Part shown: piece after piece, positions 1 to 7,624 of the stretch
Numbering within the stretch: the first letter of the stretch is position 1
How the letters are laid out: each line of letters begins with the position of its first letter
NCBI GenBank assembly: GCA_963724365.1
Contig: CAVRUR010000003.1
Coordinates: 186,001 to 250,000, forward strand
From: JALORV01 sp963724365
GTDB lineage: Bacteria > Pseudomonadota > Gammaproteobacteria > Burkholderiales > Burkholderiaceae_F
Reading direction: 5' to 3'
DNA length: 64,000 nucleotides
Program-made: the position numbers and the translations under genes
The notes under the pieces: model-generated
What the model saw: the letters and a program-made list of their open reading frames with translations, nothing else
Told to the model about the DNA's origin: nothing
Databases searched by the model: none

Positions 1-1637
1 TTGCCCGCCCGCTGCACCGCCGAGGCTGCGTGCAGCAGCACGCGTGCACCACTGGCATCGACGTCGGTGACACGCCCGAAGTCGATGATGATGAACTCGG
101 ATGCGTGGGCAAGATGCTCGATCTCCTCGTCCGCCTCCTCCGCAGTGCCGAAGAAGAGCGCCCCATCCAGTTCGATCACAGCAATGCGCTTGCCTTCGGC
201 GTGCAGGTGGTCGGCCTGTTCGCCCGGACGCACCTTGCGCGAACGGCGCCGATCACCATGCGCGACCTGGCGGATCGGCTTCTTGCAGTTGCTGCGGATG
301 AACAGGATCATCGCGACCAGCGTGCCCAACGCGATGGCCAGCGCGAGCGACACAAAAATGGTGACGCCGGCCACCAGCAGCATGACCAGATAGCTCTGCA
401 GCAGCGCCATCGGCGCGCGCCACTTCATCGTCTGGCGCCACAGCACTCCGGTGGCGCGGCGGGTCCAGTCATCCACCAGCGAGAACGCGACCGCGCAGAA
501 CACTCCGGCAATGGCAGCCATCGGCAACAGGTTCATGTACTGGAGCCCGAAGGCGAGTGCCACCAGCAGTACGACGCCAAAGACGACGCGCGACATCACC
601 GACCTGCCGCCCGCGTCGAGGTTGATCTTGCTGCGTGTCGTTGATCCCGCCGTCGGCAGCGCACCGATCACGCCGACGGCGATGTTGGCCATGCCCTGCG
701 CAAGCAGTTCCCGATCACCGTTGCGGCGAGTGCGCGTCAGCTCGTCGATCGTCGATCCCGCCAGCGCGGTCTGCAACGTCGACATCATTGCCACTGCCGC
801 CGCGAACAGCAGCAAGGGACCGATCATGTCGCGCAGCAACCTGCTGTTGAACTGATCGGCCAGGGGTGCCATGACGCCGAGGCCGGGCCACTCGAACCGC
901 GGCGCTTCGAAGAGCGGGCCGAGCGCGCCGGCGAGCGGAGTGAGAGAGAGCAAGTGGTGCAGGCCGGTCGCCACGAGCAGGCCCGTGAGATACGGCGGGA
1001 TGCGCCGGGTCCAGCCCGGGGCGTTCAGCGCCAGCCACAGCGCCACGAGGGCAACCACCGGCGCCAGCGGGTTCATCTGGCGCCAGTCCATCGCGGTCGC
1101 CCCCAACGGCAGGCCGAGCAGGTGCGGCAGCATCCCGGCCACCATGACAACGGCGACGCCATTCATGTAGCCGGCGTGCACCGGATAAGGAACATAGCGA
1201 ACGAGTCCCCCGAGTTTCAGCTTGGCCAGCATGACTTGCATCACGCCGGCCAGCACGACGCCGAGCGCGGTAAAGGCGAGCAGGAGCGGCAGGAACGGCA
1301 GTCCGTCCGCGCCGAGGAAACGCGGATCGGCTTTGAGCCAACCGATCAATGACGCGAGCAGCAAGGCCAGCGCCGCGCTCGAGCCGCTCAGCATCGGGCC
1401 GCGCCCGCCGGCGACCATCGTCACGATGCAGGCGATGGCGGCCGTGCAAGCCCCCAGCAGGAAACCGATGGCCGCCTTGTCGGGACCCAGGCCGGCGAAG
1501 GCGAGCAGTCCGTAACTGCCTTCGATGGCGGGCAATACCAGTGCCGCCGTGACCCCGCCCGCGATGTCGCCACGGGCAATGCCGCGGCGCTGGAACAGTG
1601 AACTCCACCAACTCGAAGGAGCGGCCGTGTCGCTCAT
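1..1637 (-). CDS. SulP-family anion permease with C-terminal STAS domain (3' end cut by window)
   Basis: Inner-membrane SulP/SLC26 permease, a secondary transporter for sulfate, bicarbonate or similar anions. Read from the ATG at 1637, the first ~100 residues are a short basic N-terminus followed by hydrophobic helices (GGVTAALVLPAIEGSYG, then LLGACTAAIACIVTMVAGG and a GPMLSGSSAALALLLASL helix) typical of the SulP transmembrane core. Around residues 486-545 the reading frame gives a STAS domain (VIELDGALFFGTAEEAD, then IIIDFGRVTDVDASGARVL). No stop occurs before the window edge, so the last residues are missing. The substrate cannot be told from sequence. Confidence 0.85.
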   Translation of the reverse strand, partial: MSDTAAPSSWWSSLFQRRGIARGDIAGGVTAALVLPAIEGSYGLLAFAGLGPDKAAIGFLLGACTAAIACIVTMVAGGRGPMLSGSSAALALLLASLIGWLKADPRFLGADGLPFLPLLLAFTALGVVLAGVMQVMLAKLKLGGLVRYVPYPVHAGYMNGVAVVMVAGMLPHLLGLPLGATAMDWRQMNPLAPVVALVALWLALNAPGWTRRIPPYLTGLLVATGLHHLLSLTPLAGALGPLFEAPRFEWPGLGVMAPLADQFNSRLLRDMIGPLLLFAAAVAMMSTLQTALAGSTIDELTRTRRNGDRELLAQGMANIAVGVIGALPTAGSTTRSKINLDAGGRSVMSRVVFGVVLLVALAFGLQYMNLLPMAAIAGVFCAVAFSLVDDWTRRATGVLWRQTMKWRAPMALLQSYLVMLLVAGVTIFVSLALAIALGTLVAMILFIRSNCKKPIRQVAHGDRRRSRKVRPGEQADHLHAEGKRIAVIELDGALFFGTAEEADEEIEHLAHASEFIIIDFGRVTDVDASGARVLLHAASAVQRAG

Positions 1638-1766
1638 TCGGCCTCCGAGTCGAACTGCCGATGCCCCGCCCGACCTGTCCGGCTTCCTCCCGCGGCAGCG
1701 AAGCCGCTCGACCCGAGCGTCGGTCTTATGCGAGTCGTAGCGGAGGTTGGCAAGGTCGTCACCGCC

Positions 1767-2564
1767 TCAGCCACGCGAGCCCCAGGTAGGAAAGTCCTCG
1801 ACCAGAGCGGTGTGCGTCACGAGCTGGTGGCCGTTCCACAAATGGAGATGAAACGACGACGGCTCGAAGGTGAAGCGGATACCGGCGTCCGGCACGAGAT
1901 CGAGCAGCAACTGATGCGCGGAACTCGGACACACGGAGGCTATCGTTCCCGCAAAACGCGCCTGGATGTTGCGGTGGTAGTGGCCGCAGATCACCCTTTC
2001 GACGTGCCGGTACTTGCCGATCACTGCTGCCTCGGCATCCGGATTGGCCAGCGTCATCTGATCCATCGTCGTCATGCCGGTCACGAAGGGCGGATGATGC
2101 TGCGCGACGATCGTCGGCCGGTCGGACTCCGCCAGCGTGCGATCGAGCCAGCGCAGACGCTCGGCGCAAAGCTCGCCGCCGGGTGCACCGGGGATCAGCG
2201 TGTCGAGCACGACGAGGCGCACCGGAAAGTCTTCGACGACATACTGGATGAAGCCATCGTGCCCGGCCAGATAGGAGTGCTCGGGAAACGCCGCCCGCAG
2301 TGCGTCGCGGTCATCATGATTGCCGACGGCGAGGTACACCGGCATTTCCGCGGCCAGTGGGGCAAGCAGCTTGCGTAGCACCGCGTACTCCTCTGCCGCG
2401 GCATGGTCGGTCAGGTCGCCGGTCGCCACCACGGCGTCCGGCCGGCGCGGCAACGCCAGGATCTTGCTGACGCAGCGCACGAGCATGCTCGGCGTATCGA
2501 TGCGCCCGTACGCCAACGTGCCTTCCTTGACGATGTGCGGGTCGCTGATCTGGCAGAGGAGCAT
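1767..2564 (-). CDS. CpdA-like metallophosphoesterase (cAMP phosphodiesterase family)
   Basis: 265-residue calcineurin-like phosphoesterase. The dinuclear metal motifs are all visible: QISDPHI near the N-terminus (DxH), ATGDLTD (GDxxx), VGNHDD (GNHD/E), AQHHPPF and CGHYHR (GHxH). The length and the whole motif series match the class III cyclic-nucleotide phosphodiesterase family (CpdA/Rv0805), which hydrolyse cAMP or related phosphodiesters in the cytoplasm. The start at MLLCQISDPH is chosen because these enzymes begin directly with the first beta strand; an upstream in-frame ATG (2657) would add 31 residues without family character. Two class III cyclase-domain proteins lie at the far end of the window, but linkage to them is only a speculation. 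Confidence 0.82.
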   Translation of the reverse strand: MLLCQISDPHIVKEGTLAYGRIDTPSMLVRCVSKILALPRRPDAVVATGDLTDHAAAEEYAVLRKLLAPLAAEMPVYLAVGNHDDRDALRAAFPEHSYLAGHDGFIQYVVEDFPVRLVVLDTLIPGAPGGELCAERLRWLDRTLAESDRPTIVAQHHPPFVTGMTTMDQMTLANPDAEAAVIGKYRHVERVICGHYHRNIQARFAGTIASVCPSSAHQLLLDLVPDAGIRFTFEPSSFHLHLWNGHQLVTHTALVEDFPTWGSRG

Positions 2565-2792
2565 GCTCGAGTTCCAGGCTGAACTGAGGGTGTCGTTACG
2601 GGACGAGGCCGTCCGGGACGATGCACCCGATCCGGCGGGGCGACCGTTCCCGGCCACTTACCGTCGCCGACAAAGCCCGCAGCGTAGTCGAAGCCGGGCA
2701 ACACGGCCGAGGACACCTCGCCGGCAGCATGGTGTCGCACGTCGCGACGCGCGGTGCCGACGCCAACTCATCGCAACGGCACCCCAATCGCC

Positions 2793-3200
2793 TCAGGGTT
2801 TCACTTCGGACTTGCTGATTGACTTGTCACTGGCGTCGGTCGCCACGCGTTGGGCATACCCGCCATCGATCGCCTCCTTGCGCAGTTGCACTTGCGTTTC
2901 TTCCCGATAGGTCTTGGCGTAGATCGGGCCCAGGAAATTGGCACCCGCCTGCTGGGTCGGGGAACCGGGCGGCACCGGCGTGCATTTCTGCGCGTAGCCC
3001 CAGTCGTAGATGCAGTCTTCCAGCGTCGCGTAGTGGTCACGCAGGTACGACGGCGGCGGCTTGGGTGGCGACGGAATCACGGGCGGCGGCTGGGTCTTGG
3101 CGGCCGTAGCCACCCGCGGCTCTTCCTTCTTGCCGCATCCGGCAGCCACTGCTGCCAGCACACCTACGGCGATACATGCGCTAGTACGCACCAAAGTCAT
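2793..3200 (-). CDS. small lipoprotein, weakly DUF1190-like
   Basis: 135-residue exported lipoprotein. It has a short basic start, a hydrophobic segment and a lipobox (VAAGC, lipidated Cys at residue 22), then a proline-rich linker (residues ~37-50). The mature part contains YATLEDCIYDWGYAQKC, two Cys that could form a disulfide, and a GPIYAKTYREETQV stretch. That arrangement resembles a shortened YgiB/DUF1190-type lipoprotein, but the similarity is weak. No catalytic motif is visible. It lies between the CpdA-like gene and a DUF1330 gene on the same strand, with ~100-230 bp gaps. Confidence 0.6.
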   Translation of the reverse strand: MTLVRTSACIAVGVLAAVAAGCGKKEEPRVATAAKTQPPPVIPSPPKPPPSYLRDHYATLEDCIYDWGYAQKCTPVPPGSPTQQAGANFLGPIYAKTYREETQVQLRKEAIDGGYAQRVATDASDKSISKSEVKP

Positions 3201-3306
3201 GTCAGGAATCTCTCCGAAGTGGTTGCAGAATCAGGTGATTGCAGGGTTGGCGCGCGTTGCATCGGCCTCGCGCGAGCGCAGCCCGGCCGCATCGCCAACC
3301 GAGGCG

Positions 3307-3591
3307 TCATGTCTCGTAGGCGGTCAGGACAACCTCGGCGCCTGCCTCGCGCAACGCCACCAGCGCCTGATACTCGGCCGAATCATGCCAGCGCATGAGC
3401 GCTCCGATATCCGCAAATTCGGCGACGACGACCCGCTCGCCGTGCGCCTGCCGCGCGAGATCGCGTTCCTTCGCACCGCGCAGCAGTACACGCCCGCCGT
3501 GCGGGCCGAAGGTGGCACCGACCCGGTCCACGTAGCACTGCCATGCCGCCTGGTCGGTGACTCGTATCGTGCCGACGATGAAGGCCGGCAT
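3307..3591 (-). CDS. DUF1330 domain protein
   Basis: 94-residue protein with the standard DUF1330 layout: a first strand (AFIVGTIRVTD), a helix with a Y/W-rich segment (AWQCYVDRVGATFGPHGGRVLLRG), then VVVAEFADIGALMRWHDSAEYQAL. This is a ferredoxin-like alpha/beta barrel fold used by many small dimeric proteins of unknown biochemical role. It fills the family's usual length, so it is probably complete. It sits 143 bp from the cytochrome c gene transcribed in the same direction. No function can be assigned beyond the fold. Confidence 0.75.
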   Translation of the reverse strand: MPAFIVGTIRVTDQAAWQCYVDRVGATFGPHGGRVLLRGAKERDLARQAHGERVVVAEFADIGALMRWHDSAEYQALVALREAGAEVVLTAYET

Positions 3592-3734
3592 CAGTGTCCC
3601 TCCGGCATCGCTTCCATACGGGCGTTTGCTTCGGTCGAGTGGACTGTGGGCGTCCCGGACCTTCCCGGCAGCGGAAATGGCGTGCCGCGCACGAACATCG
3701 AACGAGGCGCGTCGACAGCCCGTGCCTGCATGCG

Positions 3735-4319
3735 TCAGTACAACCCTGTCAGGTAGTGGCCGAGATCCTCGATGTCCTGGTCCGTCAGGGTCTTGGAAAC
3801 GCTCGCCATGTTGCCGGCGTCATTGGTGCGCTTGCCGGTCTTGAAGTCGCGCAGCTGCTTGACGGTGTAGTCGTACTGCTGGCCCGCGACGCGAGGAATC
3901 TCGTTCTGTCCGAGAAAACCGCCGAGGTGACACATCGTGCACAGCGTCTCGTCGGCCTTGGCCTTGCCGCGCGCCGCACGGGCCGCATCCACCTTGAATG
4001 CGGGCGGGCGCGGCTTCTGCGCCGCAAAAAAGGCGGACAGGTTGAACATGTCGTCGCGGCTGAGATCCTTGACGAATGGCTCCATCTGCGGCTCGGTGCG
4101 TCGACCTTCCTTGAAGTCCTTGAGCTGCAGATAGATGTAGCGGGACGTCTGCCCCGCAAGAACCGGGTACTGCGTCTGGGTTGGGTTGCCGTTCGGTCCA
4201 TGGCAGGCAACACACGCCTCCGCCTTCTTGCGGCCGGCTTCGATATCCTGTGCCGCCACACCAATCGTCAGGGCCGCACAGAGCATCGCGCACGCCAGTG
4301 TCTTAGCAAAGCCCGCCAT
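3735..4319 (-). CDS. periplasmic diheme cytochrome c (c4/c553-like)
   Basis: 194-residue exported cytochrome with two CxxCH heme sites: CVACH at residues 36-40 and CTMCH at 127-131. Each half has the class I cytochrome pattern ending in a helix before a Tyr/Phe-rich stretch (LSAFFAAQKP; DLGHYLTGLY). An N-terminal signal peptide (about residues 1-22) routes it to the periplasm. The internal duplication and length match cytochrome c4, an electron shuttle to terminal oxidases. It follows the PQQ dehydrogenase gene on the same strand, so it is the obvious electron acceptor for that enzyme, although an intrinsic terminator lies between the two genes. Confidence 0.85.
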   Translation of the reverse strand: MAGFAKTLACAMLCAALTIGVAAQDIEAGRKKAEACVACHGPNGNPTQTQYPVLAGQTSRYIYLQLKDFKEGRRTEPQMEPFVKDLSRDDMFNLSAFFAAQKPRPPAFKVDAARAARGKAKADETLCTMCHLGGFLGQNEIPRVAGQQYDYTVKQLRDFKTGKRTNDAGNMASVSKTLTDQDIEDLGHYLTGLY

Positions 4320-4331
4320 ACGTCATCCTCG

Positions 4332-4357
4332 AAAAAAGGGCCGCCCGCAGGCGGCCC
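4332..4357 (-). terminator. intrinsic terminator/attenuator between PQQ dehydrogenase and cytochrome c genes
   Basis: On the minus strand a perfect 8-bp GC stem (GGGCCGCC / GGCGGCCC, loop of four bases, 4338-4357) is followed at once by six T residues (4337-4332). It sits 20 bp after the dehydrogenase stop and 12 bp before the cytochrome start. It should end or attenuate dehydrogenase transcripts and lower cytochrome expression relative to the enzyme. Confidence 0.8.
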
Positions 4358-4377
4358 GCATGTACAGAAAAACTTCC

Positions 4378-6099
4378 CTATAGAGCGAACACGAACACGC
4401 TGTTGCCGCGCTTGAAGTCGAGCTGTGTGTTGCCACCACAGCCCATCGCGATGTACTGCTTGCCGCCGACCATGTACGACACCGGCATCGCATTCGCGCC
4501 GGCACCGCAATTGAAGCTCCATAGTTTCTTGCCGGTCGCCGAGTCGAGCGCATTGAAATTGCCGTTGCCCTCGCCGAAGAAGTAGAGACCCCCGGCCGTG
4601 GCCAGGCCACCGCCGATCAGCGGCTGTTCGGTGTCGTGCTTCCACTTGACCTTGCCGGTGTCGACGTCGACTGCAGCGACGCGGCCCCACTGCTTCTCGC
4701 TCGGGATCACCTTGAAGGCGCCGCCGAGCCAGAGCTTGCTGCCGCCAGGGTACTTTGCGGTTTCCACGTGATAGGTCATCGGCTGGTGCAGGTTGAGCGC
4801 GATCGCCAGACGGGTCTTCGGATCGAAGCTCATCGGCGACCATTCCACGCCACCGTTGGCGCCCGGCAGCATGCGTGCGCCCTCAGCGGTCGGCAGCACC
4901 CACATGTTCTCCTGCGGGATCATCGCCTCGGAGAAGCGGATCAGGTTGCAGTTCGAGCGGTCATGCACATAGACGTGCCCGGTCTTGCCGCCGTGAAGCA
5001 CGCCGGGAATCATCTTTCCCGACTTGTCCTTGACGTCCACCAGGATCGGAGGGCTCACGGCGTCGAGGTCCCATACGTCGTGCGCAACATACTGGGAGTG
5101 GCACTTGTAGGTGCCCTTGTCCAGATCGATCGCGACGAGCGAATCCGTGTACAGGTTGTCACCCGGTCGCTCCGCACCGTACAGGTCCGGCGAGGGGTTG
5201 CCGACGACGAACCAGACAGTGCGGGTCTTCAGGTCGACCGACGGGTTCATCCACACACCGCCGCCCAGGGTCTGATAGAACGAGCTGTCCTTGGCGAACG
5301 CCGCCTTCTCCGCAGCGATGTCGCGCTTCATGTTGCGACCGGTCAGGTCGTTCGGTGTCCACACACCTTCGTGACCCTTGTCGGGGATCGTGTAGAAGTT
5401 CCACAGCTCCTTGCCATCGTCAGCGTTGAACGCCTTGACGAAGCCGCGGATGCCGTATTCGCCACCGTTGGTGCCGATCAGCACCTTGTTGTCGACCACG
5501 GTTGGCGCCATCGTCTCGCTGTAGCCCTTTTCGGGATCGGCGATCTGCACATTCCACAGCACGTTGCCAGTCTTGGCATCGAGCGCGACCAGGCGTGCGT
5601 CCAGCGTGCCCATGAACACCTTGCCGCCGGAGATCGCGACACCCCGGTTGTTCGGGCCGCAGCAGAACGTCGTGACCGGCCCCATCTTGTGCTTGTAGTG
5701 CCAGAACTGCTTGCCGGTCGCTGCGTCGACGGCATAGATATGGTTGTATGAGGTCGTCAGGTACATGACGCCATCGACGACGATCGGGGCGGTCTCCATC
5801 GACTCCACGACTTCCGTCTGGAACACGAATGCCGGGCGAAGGTTCTTGACGTTACCCGCGTTGATCTGCTTGCCGCCGTAGTAGCGCGTCTGAGCATAGT
5901 CACCGTTGGTATGCAGCCAGTTGTTGTTCTGCTTGCCGGCCTCGTTCAGCTGTCCCTGCGTCACTGACACGGCCTTCGGCACACCACCGGCAGCCGCACC
6001 CTTCTGACCCGACACTTCCTGCGCCATTGACGCCGACCCGGCAAGCGCCGCGGCGACTGCGACGACGACAGCTCCAGTCGAAAACATGTGACTCTTCAT
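4378..6099 (-). CDS. PQQ-dependent alcohol-type dehydrogenase, DxD (possible lanthanide) variant
   Basis: 573-residue periplasmic quinoprotein dehydrogenase with a signal peptide (cleavage near ASMAQ) and eight W-motif propeller blades. Visible features are the vicinal disulfide Cys146-Cys147 (TTFCCGPNNRG), the metal-ligand Glu214 (GGEYGIRG), Asn301 (GNPSPD), the catalytic Asp344 and a second acid, Asp346 (VWDLDAVSPP). In methanol/ethanol-type enzymes this second Asp marks lanthanide-using XoxF/PedH types, whereas the calcium MxaF type has Ala. Glucose-dehydrogenase-like enzymes also carry a D-x-D there, so the assignment is suggestive only. There is no C-terminal heme domain; the neighbouring cytochrome c probably accepts the electrons. 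No PQQ synthesis genes are in the window. The physiological alcohol or aldehyde is unknown. Confidence 0.88.
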   Translation of the reverse strand: MKSHMFSTGAVVVAVAAALAGSASMAQEVSGQKGAAAGGVPKAVSVTQGQLNEAGKQNNNWLHTNGDYAQTRYYGGKQINAGNVKNLRPAFVFQTEVVESMETAPIVVDGVMYLTTSYNHIYAVDAATGKQFWHYKHKMGPVTTFCCGPNNRGVAISGGKVFMGTLDARLVALDAKTGNVLWNVQIADPEKGYSETMAPTVVDNKVLIGTNGGEYGIRGFVKAFNADDGKELWNFYTIPDKGHEGVWTPNDLTGRNMKRDIAAEKAAFAKDSSFYQTLGGGVWMNPSVDLKTRTVWFVVGNPSPDLYGAERPGDNLYTDSLVAIDLDKGTYKCHSQYVAHDVWDLDAVSPPILVDVKDKSGKMIPGVLHGGKTGHVYVHDRSNCNLIRFSEAMIPQENMWVLPTAEGARMLPGANGGVEWSPMSFDPKTRLAIALNLHQPMTYHVETAKYPGGSKLWLGGAFKVIPSEKQWGRVAAVDVDTGKVKWKHDTEQPLIGGGLATAGGLYFFGEGNGNFNALDSATGKKLWSFNCGAGANAMPVSYMVGGKQYIAMGCGGNTQLDFKRGNSVFVFAL

Positions 6100-6196
6100 T
6101 CCGCCTCCCCTGCTTGTCTTGTTGTCAGGCGCACTGATTCGGCGCTGCGCACGATTGTGACGACTGCCGGTCGCCTACCCTATCCCCGGTGTTGAT

Positions 6197-6208
6197 GATG
6201 TCGACATC
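6197..6208. promoter_or_regulatory. 12-bp palindrome in the divergent PQQ dehydrogenase/ankyrin promoter region
   Basis: GATGTCGACATC is a perfect palindrome lying in the 212-bp gap between two divergently transcribed genes. It is a candidate operator; no known regulator consensus is recognised. Confidence 0.35.
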
Positions 6209-6260
6209 GTGCCGGGCGCGCAGATAATAGGCGCCGAACCAGCGCGGTGGTACACGTTGG

Positions 6261-6275
6261 CCCCAAGAATTGGGG
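6261..6275. promoter_or_regulatory. inverted repeat upstream of ankyrin gene
   Basis: CCCCAA-GAA-TTGGGG is a perfect 6-bp inverted repeat with a 3-bp spacer, 37 bp before the ankyrin start codon. Its position between divergent genes fits a repressor or activator site; the cognate protein is unknown. Confidence 0.35.
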
Positions 6276-6311
6276 ACGACGGCCGTACTGAAAGAGGAAG
6301 AGGACCCTTCG

Positions 6312-6965
6312 ATGAAGATTTTTCGCTGCATTGCAACAACCGTCCTGCTGGCGTTGGGCACAACTGCGCTTGCCCAGCTGCGCAACATCAATTTCGACCT
6401 GTTGCAGGCTGCACGAACCGGGTCGGTCGACACGGCGCGAGCGATGCTCGATCAGGGCGCCAATCCCAACTCGCGCAACCGGCTCGGCGACACGCCGCTG
6501 AACACCGCCGCGCGCAACGGCAATGCCGATCTGGTGAAACTGCTGCTCGAACGCGGCGCAGATGTGAACCTGGCCAACCTCGCGCGCGTCACTCCGCTGA
6601 TGAGTGCGGTCTACGGCGGCCACGACCAGACCGCGCAGATCCTGCTGGCCGCCAAGGCAAACATCGATCCTGTGGATCGGATGGAAAAGACCGCCATGGT
6701 CTATGCAGCCGGCAACGGCAATGCTGCGTGCGTATCGGCGCTGCTATCGGCTGGGGTCCCCGTCAATCAGCGCTATGCAAACGACACCACGGCACTGATG
6801 TGGGCGGCGGCCTACGGCAAGAACGACAGCGTCAAGCTCTTGCTCACACGCGGTGCCGACGTGGCCGCACGGGACAATCGTGGCGAGACCGCGTTCTCGA
6901 TCGCCGACGCGGAAAAGCACGCGGAGACCGCGGCCATGCTGCGTGCGGCTGCTGCAGCGAAATAG
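6312..6965 (+). CDS. exported ankyrin-repeat protein
   Basis: 217-residue protein that begins with a clear signal peptide (MKIFRCIATT, hydrophobic core, cleavage after ALA). About five ankyrin repeats follow, marked by GDTPLNTAARNGNADLVKLL, GADVN, VTPLMSAVYGGH, TALMWAAAYGK and ETAFSIADAEKH. Ankyrin arrays are protein-binding scaffolds. Exported single-domain ankyrin proteins are often found beside periplasmic redox enzymes, for example next to catalase genes, but the partner here is unknown. The start at 6312 is preferred over an upstream in-frame ATG because it yields the signal peptide. It is followed 75 bp later by cytochrome b561 on the same strand. Confidence 0.85.
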   Translation: MKIFRCIATTVLLALGTTALAQLRNINFDLLQAARTGSVDTARAMLDQGANPNSRNRLGDTPLNTAARNGNADLVKLLLERGADVNLANLARVTPLMSAVYGGHDQTAQILLAAKANIDPVDRMEKTAMVYAAGNGNAACVSALLSAGVPVNQRYANDTTALMWAAAYGKNDSVKLLLTRGADVAARDNRGETAFSIADAEKHAETAAMLRAAAAAK

Positions 6966-7039
6966 CACGCGGCTCGCATGCCAGCCAGCACTCAGGAGCA
7001 TGACACTCGACCCGTTGCGCGAATACGAGAGGACTTGAA

Positions 7040-7624
7040 TTGGAGCGCTTGCCGAGCTACGACCGGATCGCCATCTCGCTGCACTGGCTGATCGCCGCGG
7101 GCATCGTTGCGCAGATTGCGCTCGGCTGGTGGATGATCGACATACCGAAGCTGCCCGCCGGCGTGCGCGCGTACTGGTTCAACCTGCACAAGTCGATCGG
7201 TCTCACGCTCGCGACCCTGATCGTCGCTCGCGTTGTCTGGCGCTTGACGCATCGACCGCCCGCGCTGCCGGCGAGTGTGCCGCGCTGGCAGGTGCGTGCG
7301 GCGTCTGCCAGCCACATGCTGATGTATGGCTGCATGATCGTCATGCCGCTTGCGGGCTATCTCGGTTCGATCTTCTCCGGCTATCCGATCAAGTACTTCG
7401 GCACGACGCTGCCGGGCTGGGGCTGGAAGGATGAAGCACTGAAGGACTTCTTCAGCACGATGCACTACGCCACCGCGTGGCTCTTCATGACACTGATCGC
7501 CCTGCACATCGCAGCGGCGATGAAACACCTGCTGGACCGCGACGGCATCTTCGCGCGCATGTGGCCGCGTGCCCGCCCTGCACTGGCGGACACCGCGCCG
7601 ATCATTCGGCGTCAGGGCACATAG
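7040..7624 (+). CDS. cytochrome b561 (CybB family)
   Basis: 194-residue four-helix integral membrane diheme cytochrome b. Conserved His ligands are visible in each helix region: ISLHWLIA (helix 1), NLHKSIGL (helix 2), ASASHMLMYG (helix 3) and MHYATAW with IALHIAAA (helix 4). The family passes electrons between the quinone pool and periplasmic donors or acceptors. The start is TTG at 7040; upstream codons run into a stop without family character. Its 3' end overlaps by 13 bp, in convergent orientation, the diheme peroxidase-like gene. It probably supplies the membrane link of the local periplasmic electron-transfer set. Confidence 0.88.
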   Translation: MERLPSYDRIAISLHWLIAAGIVAQIALGWWMIDIPKLPAGVRAYWFNLHKSIGLTLATLIVARVVWRLTHRPPALPASVPRWQVRAASASHMLMYGCMIVMPLAGYLGSIFSGYPIKYFGTTLPGWGWKDEALKDFFSTMHYATAWLFMTLIALHIAAAMKHLLDRDGIFARMWPRARPALADTAPIIRRQGT

